Assembly (NCBI GenBank): GCA_036554605.1
Contig: DATBMY010000524.1
Span: 1-15,862 of the forward strand
Length of the DNA: 15,862 nt
Origin: DATBMY01 sp036554605
GTDB lineage: Bacteria > Acidobacteriota > Blastocatellia > UBA7656
Direction of reading: 5' to 3'
The translations under genes and the position numbers were made by a program. How positions within the stretch are numbered: position 1 is the first letter of the stretch; each line of letters starts with the position of its first letter. Of the stretch, positions 1 to 5,942 are shown one piece after another. The notes below the pieces were generated by a model that saw only the letters and a list, made by a program, of their open reading frames with translations, was not told the DNA's origin and made no database searches.

Positions 1-47
1 TGGTCAAACTCTAAAATGTGACTATCGCCAGGTGGTCTCAACTCTAA
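1..47. repeat. Short direct repeat at window edge, possible transposon-end remnant
   Basis: TGGTC followed closely by AACTCTAA occurs twice: TGGTC at 1-5 with AACTCTAA at 7-14, and TGGTC at 33-37 with AACTCTAA at 40-47. Spaced copies of GTGGTC-type motifs are, from memory, reminiscent of the multiple terminal repeats found at the ends of IS21-family elements. No transposase is visible because the window begins here, so the IS assignment is only a suggestion. Confidence 0.3.
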
Positions 48-128
48 TTCCGGTGCTTAGCTGCGCGAGTTTCCCGTACCTCGCCCGCGAGCCTCTCGTG
101 TTCACCCAGTACGGGCAGGAGATCAATC

Positions 129-950
129 ATGAAACTTATTCTAGCAACCATTTTGCTGATTCTATCCGCAACCTCCTTCGCCTTCGGCCAGTGCGGCGAA
201 GCAGACAAGCAGAAGCTGATGGCCTTCGACAAGGCATGGGGGGAGGCAGGCCAGCGCGGTGACCGCGCCTTCCTCCAGAATGTCTACGCCGACGACTACA
301 TGAACACGAGCCTAGCCGGTAGACTGAATAAGACACAGGCCATCGAAAATGCCATCCGTGATGCCGACCGGCGAAGGGCCAACCCGCAGAACGCCGACGG
401 TGTCTCTCACGATCACTACGTCATCACTTGCACGCCAAACACCGCGACCATCACACACCGCAATGTCATTACCGCGAAGGTGGACGGCAAAGAGCGGAAT
501 ATCTACTCGCGCAGCGTCCACTTTCTAGAGAAGCGGGGCGGGGAGTGGAAGGTGATCAGCGACGCAGGCGGGCCGCTGGACGACGCCGGACAGTTACTCT
601 ACATGGAGATGGAGTGGAGCGACGCCGACAAGCGGGGCGACGTGGCCTGGTTTGAGCGGAATTTCGCCGCCGACTTCTACGGCGTCAGCAGCCTGACGGG
701 GAAGCTCACCACGAAGGCGGAAGAGGTCGCGGACCTCAGGAACAGGAAGGAGGTGTATGATTCCGCCGTGGCCTCGGACATGGACGTGCGGGTGGATGGC
801 AATACGGGGATAGTCACCGGCGTGTACCGCCTCACGGGCCGCGATGAGAAGGGGCAGCCGATGGACCGCCGGATTCGTTACACCGACGTGTACGTCAAGC
901 GCGACGGGCGCTGGCTGGTCGTTGCCTCACAGGGTACGCTCATCAAGTAA
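129..950 (+). CDS. Secreted tandem NTF2-like (DUF4440/SnoaL-type) protein
   Basis: A 273-residue protein with an N-terminal signal peptide (short basic start, hydrophobic run to about residue 18, likely cleavage near residue 20), so probably periplasmic or secreted. The mature part is an internal duplication of an NTF2-like fold. Repeat one (about 27-148) has LMAFDKAWGEAGQRGD, VYADDYMNTSLAGRL and ends in GGEWKVISDAG. Repeat two (about 154-273) has MEMEWSDADKRGD, NFAADFYGVSSLTGKL and ends in DGRWLVVASQGT. DUF4440 members are mostly of unknown activity; the fold supports ketosteroid-isomerase-like enzymes or ligand-binding roles. An AGGAGA ribosome site at 117-122 sits 6 nt before the ATG and fixes the start. 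The next gene is a single-domain relative 178 nt downstream. The family call is fairly safe, but no specific function can be given. Confidence 0.85.
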   Translation: MKLILATILLILSATSFAFGQCGEADKQKLMAFDKAWGEAGQRGDRAFLQNVYADDYMNTSLAGRLNKTQAIENAIRDADRRRANPQNADGVSHDHYVITCTPNTATITHRNVITAKVDGKERNIYSRSVHFLEKRGGEWKVISDAGGPLDDAGQLLYMEMEWSDADKRGDVAWFERNFAADFYGVSSLTGKLTTKAEEVADLRNRKEVYDSAVASDMDVRVDGNTGIVTGVYRLTGRDEKGQPMDRRIRYTDVYVKRDGRWLVVASQGTLIK

Positions 951-971
951 GGGTGGCGAGTTAACCAACAC

Positions 972-1065
972 GCTTTTACAGATCAGCCCTGTGAAATTCT
1001 TCGGGCGGAATCCGCAATCCGCGGGGATTCGGTTGCCACCGCGAGTCAGCGGTTTCTGTAAAAGC
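972..1065. repeat. 94-nt element bounded by an 11-bp perfect inverted repeat
   Basis: GCTTTTACAGA (972-982) and its exact reverse complement TCTGTAAAAGC (1055-1065) bracket 72 nt. The interior contains further short complementary pieces such as GAATCC/GGATTC and GCGG/CCGC in GC-rich sequence. It fills most of the spacer between the two NTF2-like genes. It could be a small palindromic (MITE/REP-like) repeat or a folded 5' leader of the downstream gene. No T-run follows, so it is not a classical terminator. Confidence 0.55.
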
Positions 1066-1128
1066 AGCAAGTCTTTCCAAATTCACCTGCCAGCTCTTCC
1101 TGGCGCATTCGTTGAAAGGAGAAATCGC

Positions 1129-1590
1129 ATGAAACGCATTCTTTTAGTGGCGATGCTTGTCGCCGCAGCTTGTTTTGTTTTCAGTCAACCGACGCGAAGT
1201 GGCGCAAATCAGAAGGGCAACGATGAGCAGGCCGTTTTACAGGTGTTTAACGAAGTATCCGCCGCCCTGAACCGCAGCGACACTGGCGCACTCGACCGCA
1301 TCTATGCTGACAGCTATACGTTGATTAACGAGGACGGCGTCCTGACGACCAAAGCGCCACGTCTTGCGGCGATAAAGTCTGGCGAATTGAAGTATGAATC
1401 TGTCGCCTTCGATGAGGTGAACGTCCGCCTCTATGGAGATACGGCCGTGTTAATATACCGCGTGAAGAGCAAAGGTCAGTCCATGGGGCGAGAAATTGGA
1501 GGACAATTCCGAGCTACCTCAACCTATGTGAAGATGAAAGGGCGCTGGCAATTAGTCGCCGCGCAGGTTACACGCATCACCGGACAGTGA
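1129..1590 (+). CDS. Secreted single-domain NTF2-like (DUF4440) protein
   Basis: A 153-residue protein. The reading frame is open well upstream, but the ATG at 1129 is preceded by AAAGGAG (1115-1121) and begins a clear signal peptide (MKR, then a hydrophobic run to about residue 19), so this start is preferred over the one at 844. The mature domain shows the DUF4440 pattern: EQAVLQVFNEVSAALNRSD, then LDRIYADSYTLINEDGVLTTK (middle), and a C-terminal strand pair ending in GRWQLVAAQVT. It resembles each half of the upstream two-domain protein, suggesting duplication. The predicted site is periplasm or outside the cell. No catalytic residue set can be assigned; a small-ligand or stress-related role is possible but not shown. 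Confidence 0.85.
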   Translation: MKRILLVAMLVAAACFVFSQPTRSGANQKGNDEQAVLQVFNEVSAALNRSDTGALDRIYADSYTLINEDGVLTTKAPRLAAIKSGELKYESVAFDEVNVRLYGDTAVLIYRVKSKGQSMGREIGGQFRATSTYVKMKGRWQLVAAQVTRITGQ

Positions 1591-1621
1591 GGCTGTGGAA
1601 GGGTTTTCACGGAGCGCGTTA

Positions 1622-1640
1622 GTTCGACGGCCGGCCGAAC
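1622..1640. repeat. Small hairpin downstream of the NTF2-like gene
   Basis: GTTCG (1622-1626) pairs with CGAAC (1636-1640) around a GC-rich loop that itself contains the palindrome GGCCGGCC (1629-1636). It lies about 30 nt after the stop codon at 1590. There is no following T-tract, so intrinsic termination is uncertain. Confidence 0.3.
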
Positions 1641-1775
1641 AAGTAATTCGAGCTGGCCGCCCGATAGTATCCCGCACAATCTTATTTCCTTGCGATGGTG
1701 TTGAATGCCATACGCGGGCGGCGGCTCCGAAGGCTAATACGGTCCGACAGGAAGCCGGTTGCCGGTGAGACGGAT

Positions 1776-1874
1776 ACGATACCCGGTCTGTTGATGGGCA
1801 CGGCGAAGTATATGTCACCGGAACAGGCGCGCGGCATAAGCCTGGATGCCCGGAGCGATATATTCAGCCTGGGC
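1776..1874 (+). pseudogene. Relic of a Pkn-type Ser/Thr protein kinase (activation loop to subdomain IX only)
   Basis: The frame reads TIPGLLMGTAKYMSPEQARG and then ISLDARSDIFSLG. This is the end of the activation segment (GTxxYMSPEQ, the APE-like motif of subdomain VIII) and the DxRSDIFSLG helix of subdomain IX of a bacterial Hanks-type kinase. Nothing upstream in the window supplies the P-loop, the catalytic HRD-type loop or DFG, and after FSLG the frame turns into unrelated sequence and stops at 1923-1925. Only about 33 residues of a roughly 270-residue domain survive, so it cannot be active. The match to the family is strong. That it is a decayed fragment rather than a sequencing artefact is inference. 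Confidence 0.75.
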
Positions 1875-2008
1875 CGGACCCACGACACTGATCAACCTCG
1901 CGAGCGTGTGGTCCGTCCCAGATAGAAATTGCACGGCGTCCCCCGCGTAAAAGCAGAGGCCGCCATTCTCGGAGGGCGGTATTCAACTCATAGACCCCCA
2001 TCAGCGAT

Positions 2009-2683
2009 CTATTCATCCGGCCCCAGCTTCTTAATACACTCGGGCGAATTGTTGCGGGGCGAGTTGACGCGCTTTGATACCGGGTAAGCTTCCATCTCAC
2101 CGGCGGGGTACGGCCTCAGCATATCAAGAAGCTGCTCCTTTCCTTCTATAGCCGGGTCGAGCCATTTATCAAGAAGCTCCGCGGGTATGATGACTGGCAT
2201 CCTCTCATGAATTGGCTTCATAAGCTCGTTGGCCTCGGTCGTGATGATCGTGCAGGTAGTGAGTTCCTTGCCTTCGGGGGATTTCCATACCTCATAAAGC
2301 CCCGCGAATCCGAATGGCTTTCCTGATTTCAACCTGATGTACATGGGTCTCTTCGCATCTCCCGTGTTCTGCCACTCGTAGAACCCATCAGCCACAACCA
2401 GGCAGCGCCGCTTCTTGAAGGCGTTCCTGTAACTGGCCTTCTCTGTCACTGTCTCAGCCCTCGCGTTTATCATTTTACTGCCGATCGATGGATCTTTGGC
2501 CCAGGATGGAACCAACCCCCAGCGAACCGGCACAAGTTGCCTGATGCCATCGGTGATGATGACAGCAACCTTCTGGGTAGGGGCTATGTTGTAGCTCGGC
2601 CCCAGATCAAATGAAATCTGCTCAACTTGGAATGTCTCTGCTACAGTCTCGATACTTTGACTTCGGGTAAATCTGCCACACAT
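2009..2683 (-). CDS. yedK: SOS response-associated peptidase / abasic-site processing protein (SRAP, YedK/HMCES family)
   Basis: A complete 224-residue SRAP-domain protein, the usual length for bacterial members. These proteins form a thiazolidine DNA-protein crosslink with abasic sites in single-stranded DNA through the N-terminal cysteine exposed after Met removal, shielding the lesion during replication. The hallmark residues are present: Cys2 in MCGRFT, the YNIAPTQ segment (31-37), WGLVPSWAKD (55-64), Asn73 in INAR, Glu103 in DGFYEW, and His159 in HERMP. These correspond to Cys2, Asn75, Glu105 and His160 of E. coli YedK. The start is set by the MCGRF requirement and by AGGAG at 2692-2696 (minus strand) 8 nt upstream. 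It is transcribed divergently from PEP carboxylase and no LexA box was recognised. It acts on DNA in the cytoplasm. Confidence 0.96.
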   Translation of the reverse strand: MCGRFTRSQSIETVAETFQVEQISFDLGPSYNIAPTQKVAVIITDGIRQLVPVRWGLVPSWAKDPSIGSKMINARAETVTEKASYRNAFKKRRCLVVADGFYEWQNTGDAKRPMYIRLKSGKPFGFAGLYEVWKSPEGKELTTCTIITTEANELMKPIHERMPVIIPAELLDKWLDPAIEGKEQLLDMLRPYPAGEMEAYPVSKRVNSPRNNSPECIKKLGPDE

Positions 2684-2762
2684 AATACTTACTCCTGTTA
2701 GACAAAACCGAGATCTCCCAGTTTATAACGCGGTTGCGATACCTTATGGATACAGGTGGATT

Positions 2763-2787
2763 TGAGACTGCGCTCGGGGCAGTCTCA
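2763..2787. repeat. 9-bp perfect inverted repeat in the yedK/ppc divergent spacer
   Basis: TGAGACTGC (2763-2771) and GCAGTCTCA (2779-2787) are exact reverse complements with a 7-nt loop. There is no T-run on either strand, so a rho-independent terminator is unlikely. A regulator binding site or leader hairpin for either divergent gene is possible. I see no other support. Confidence 0.4.
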
Positions 2788-2822
2788 GCCTGGCCCGCGA
2801 ATGCTCAACCGAAAAGACCATC

Positions 2823-2851
2823 TTGAACTGCTCTAGTCATACTAATATACG
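2823..2851 (+). promoter_or_regulatory. Candidate sigma70-type promoter for ppc
   Basis: TTGAAC (2823-2828) and TATACG (2846-2851) are separated by exactly 17 nt. The -35 is good and the -10 is moderate (4 of 6 consensus bases). Transcription would begin near 2858, giving a leader of about 130 nt that includes the dyad at 2867-2884. Predicted by eye only. Confidence 0.4.
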
Positions 2852-2866
2852 CCCGGATGATCAGAT

Positions 2867-2884
2867 TGTTTCACGTGCGAAACA
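2867..2884. promoter_or_regulatory. parS-like dyad with two extra central bases
   Basis: TGTTTCACGTGCGAAACA has 6-bp perfect arms (TGTTTC/GAAACA) around a CACGTG-containing centre. The conserved ParB-binding site parS is TGTTTCACGTGAAACA, so this matches its first 11 bases and last 5, with CG inserted between. The altered half-site spacing may well abolish ParB binding. Its position just after the candidate ppc promoter also fits an operator. No parA/parB gene is in view. Confidence 0.4.
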
Positions 2885-2986
2885 GGATTCTGGATAGTAC
2901 CGGCGCGAATTCTCAAGCGGATTATTTTCGCTGCCTTTCCTCTCAATCTTGAATAGAATTGGGTTGGTGGACTGAAGGAAGAGATT

Positions 2987-5773
2987 ATGGCGCGAACAGA
3001 GCCGCTATGGAAACCCGAAGATCAAGCCGAGCGTCTGAGAGAACTCACGAGCGATGATCCGCAGTTGAAAGAGCTGCCGCTGCGCCGCGATGTTCGCTCT
3101 CTAGGTCGACTACTCGGTGACGTGCTCAAAGAGCAAGCTGGATACGAGCTTTTCGATGCGGTCGAGCGACTCAGACTGGCTGCCATCGAGCATCGAGATT
3201 TGCAATGCAGTCAAGATGTAGGATTGCCCGGCGAGTATGAGTTGATGAAGCTCGCGAAGCAGATCGTCAGCCGCCTGACGATCCCTCAGTCCTACCAGAT
3301 GACCAGAGCCTTTGCCACTTACTTCGAATTGACTAATCTCGCGGAAACTAATCATCGCAAGCGCCGCCGCCGCGCGCATGAGCTGCTGCCTGATCGCCAA
3401 CCTGAGCCCGGCACGCTTCGCGGCACGCTCGCTCGGGCCAGGGACGCCGGCATCGCCGCGGAAGAAGCTCTCGCGTGGCTCGGTCGAATAAAAGTAATCC
3501 CCGTCTTCACCGCTCACCCGACAGAGGTTGCAAGGCGTACGGTGCTTTTCAAGCGCGCTCGCATCGCAAAAGAGCTGGAAAGCCTCGACCGCCTTCCGCT
3601 CTCGGGCGCCGAAGCCTCGCAGCTGGAAGAGTCAATCGCGGCGGAGGTGACCGCGCTGTGGCAATCGGATGAAGTGCGACGTCGCAAACCGACCGTGCGC
3701 GACGAAATATTGATGGGGCTCGATTTTTATCCGGCGGTGTTGATCGCGACCCTCCCGAAAATCTACGACGAGATAGCCGGTGCGTTTCGACAAGTCTACG
3801 GACTTCAAGTATCCGCCCGCGATTTACCGACGGTCGTGACATTCGGCTCCTGGATCGGCGGAGACCGTGACGGCAACCCTTTTGTCACTCCGGAGTCAAC
3901 CGGTGAGGCGCTTGAGATGGCCCGGCAGACGATCCTCGGCCATTACATAAATGCCGCGCGCGAGCTGCTGAGATTACTGAGCCCTTCCGCGTTTCAAACA
4001 GGAGTCTCCGAAGGCTTAAAGCAGGCCCTTGATCGTTACCACGCGAAAATATCTCTGCCCGAGGCCGAGGTAGAGCGCCGCCCGCCGGTAGAAGTCTATC
4101 GCCGCTTCCTGCTTTACGTGCACCGCCGCTTGCAAGCGACGCGCGACGACCCGCATCACAATGACGCTTACAGGGATGCGGATGAATTCGGCGCGGATGT
4201 AAAGTTGATGCGCGACAGCCTCGCCGAGCATCAAGGCGAGCGGCTCGCGCGCGCGCTGCTCGACCCGCTGCTGCGTCAGGTTGATACGTTCGGATTTCAT
4301 CTGCACACAATCGATATTCGCCAGCACGCGCGCGTGCATCGCAAAGCGGTCGCGGAGCTTGCGAGCGCGGCCACGCTCAACGAAAACCAGGGTCTCGAAT
4401 TGCCGGCGAGGCCGTCCGAGCAAACCGGCGCGCTGTTGGAGGCGCTGCGCAGCGTTGCCGAACTCAAGCGCCGGTTCCCTCCGCGGGCCATTCGCCATTA
4501 CGTCATCAGCGGCGCCCAATCGGCGGAGGACATTTTGCAGACGGTGTGGCTATCGGAAGCCAGCGGCATTCGGGTGGCGGAATCGGCCCGGGATAGAAGC
4601 GATGGGCTGATGCCCGTGCCGCTGTTTGAATCAATCGAAGACCTGCGAAATTCCCCTGAGGTTTGCCGCAGACTCTGGGCCTCGCCCGGTTACGCGCGGC
4701 TGCTCGATTCCTGGGGCAGGCGGCAGGAAGTGATGCTCGGTTATTCGGACTCGAACAAAGACGGCGGGATGATGACGAGCACCTGGGAGATATACAAAGC
4801 GCACCGGGAATTGCACCGGGTGGCCGACGCGTGCCAGGTGAAGCTGCGGATATTTCATGGCCGCGGCGGCACTGTCGGGCGCGGCGGCGGGCCTACGCAT
4901 CGCGCGATAGTCGCGCAGCCCGCCGGGGCATTCACCGGCGAGATAAGAATCACCGAACAGGGCGAGGTGTTGAACTGGAAATACTCCGATGCGATCTTAG
5001 CCGAGCGCAACCTTGAACTGATGATCGCCGCTTCGTTTGAGGCTCTTGTACGGCCCGGCCGCTTAAGAAGAGATGAAAGCGATTGGGAGGCGGCGATGGA
5101 GAAGATGTCTGAAGACGCGTTTCGGTTCTACCGAGAGAAGATCGTCGACAGCCCTGACACGATGGAGTACTTCGAGCAGGCGACGCCCGTGCTTGAATTC
5201 GATCAGGTGAAGATTGGATCGCGGCCGGCGCGACGCAGCGGGCATCAGGGGTTACAGCATCTGCGAGCTATCCCATGGGTCTTTGGTTGGATGCAGAGCC
5301 GCCACGTTCTGCCTGCCTGGTTCGGGGTGGGCCACGCGCTCGAGCGCTTTCGAAGCGAAAGCGCGGATGGCGAGCGATTGCTCCAGGAGATGTTGCGAGA
5401 TTTCCCGCTTTTTGAAGACCTGATTCGCAATGTCGAATTAGGGATGGCGAAGGCCGATCTTACAATCGCGCGAGTCTATGCCGGGTTGGTAGAGGATAGC
5501 GGCGTGCGCGAGCGGGTCTTTGGGGTGATTGCCGAAGAGTTCAAGCGAACACGCCGCGAGATACTGCGCGTGAGCAAGCAGCAGCAACTGCTCGAAGCCA
5601 GCCCGGTGCTTGCCCGCTCGATCCGTCTGCGCAATCCGTACGTCGACCCGATGAGCTTGATTCAAGTTGAACTGCTTGGCCGCAAGCGCGCGGGCGAAGA
5701 AAGCGATGAACTCAATTATGCGCTGGCCGCAACGATCAACGGCATCGCCGCGGGCTTGCGCAATACCGGTTGA
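2987..5773 (+). CDS. ppc: Phosphoenolpyruvate carboxylase
   Basis: A complete 928-residue enzyme (usual range about 870-970) that adds bicarbonate to phosphoenolpyruvate to form oxaloacetate and phosphate, refilling the TCA cycle in the cytoplasm. The family signatures occur in order: FTAHPTE with catalytic His177, GSWIGGDRDGNP near 287, GYSDSNKDGG at 585-594, FHGRGGTVGRGGG at 623-635 (Arg626 matching the essential Arg587 of E. coli), TEQGEV near 660, and the C-terminal GIAAGLRNTG. Lys822 in MAKAD, Arg882 in RLRNPYVDP and Asn926 in the terminal RNTG look like the aspartate-inhibition site residues (E. coli Lys773, Arg832, Asn881), so feedback inhibition by aspartate is plausible. AAGGA (2975-2979) lies 7 nt before the ATG. 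It appears to be monocistronic: a 169-nt spacer with its own promoter follows. Confidence 0.98.
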   Translation: MARTEPLWKPEDQAERLRELTSDDPQLKELPLRRDVRSLGRLLGDVLKEQAGYELFDAVERLRLAAIEHRDLQCSQDVGLPGEYELMKLAKQIVSRLTIPQSYQMTRAFATYFELTNLAETNHRKRRRRAHELLPDRQPEPGTLRGTLARARDAGIAAEEALAWLGRIKVIPVFTAHPTEVARRTVLFKRARIAKELESLDRLPLSGAEASQLEESIAAEVTALWQSDEVRRRKPTVRDEILMGLDFYPAVLIATLPKIYDEIAGAFRQVYGLQVSARDLPTVVTFGSWIGGDRDGNPFVTPESTGEALEMARQTILGHYINAARELLRLLSPSAFQTGVSEGLKQALDRYHAKISLPEAEVERRPPVEVYRRFLLYVHRRLQATRDDPHHNDAYRDADEFGADVKLMRDSLAEHQGERLARALLDPLLRQVDTFGFHLHTIDIRQHARVHRKAVAELASAATLNENQGLELPARPSEQTGALLEALRSVAELKRRFPPRAIRHYVISGAQSAEDILQTVWLSEASGIRVAESARDRSDGLMPVPLFESIEDLRNSPEVCRRLWASPGYARLLDSWGRRQEVMLGYSDSNKDGGMMTSTWEIYKAHRELHRVADACQVKLRIFHGRGGTVGRGGGPTHRAIVAQPAGAFTGEIRITEQGEVLNWKYSDAILAERNLELMIAASFEALVRPGRLRRDESDWEAAMEKMSEDAFRFYREKIVDSPDTMEYFEQATPVLEFDQVKIGSRPARRSGHQGLQHLRAIPWVFGWMQSRHVLPAWFGVGHALERFRSESADGERLLQEMLRDFPLFEDLIRNVELGMAKADLTIARVYAGLVEDSGVRERVFGVIAEEFKRTRREILRVSKQQQLLEASPVLARSIRLRNPYVDPMSLIQVELLGRKRAGEESDELNYALAATINGIAAGLRNTG

Positions 5774-5791
5774 TAGAGCCGCAACCGAGCG

Positions 5792-5820
5792 TTGCCAGTG
5801 CGCGCGGATAATACTATACT
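5792..5820 (+). promoter_or_regulatory. Sigma70-type promoter for the exported redox cluster
   Basis: TTGCCA (5792-5797), a 17-nt spacer, then TATACT (5815-5820): five of six consensus bases in the -10, four of six in the -35 and ideal spacing. The predicted start near 5827 gives a leader of about 116 nt before the ATG at 5943. Early in it lies a small hairpin (GGTAGG 5833-5838 with CCTGCC 5842-5847, one G-T pair). The leader shows no THI-box or other riboswitch I recognise. Confidence 0.6.
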
Positions 5821-5942
5821 TACTGCTCGGTAGGTAGGTCGCCTGCCGGTCATTCAGTACCATAAATCCGGAACCAAAAGCAATTTCTAAATAATCTTCA
5901 ACACGGGCTGTCGGCAAGTTTCCTTGAACCGAAGGTGGAATT

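Noticed and set aside
844..1128. N-terminal extension of the second NTF2-like protein back to 844
   Set aside because: It would overlap the preceding gene and run through the structured spacer; the ATG at 1129 has a good ribosome site and begins a signal peptide.
5821..5942. TPP riboswitch ahead of the thiamine-diphosphate enzyme
   Set aside because: No CTGAGA or ACCTGAT-like conserved segments of the THI box are present, and the enzyme uses rather than makes thiamine.
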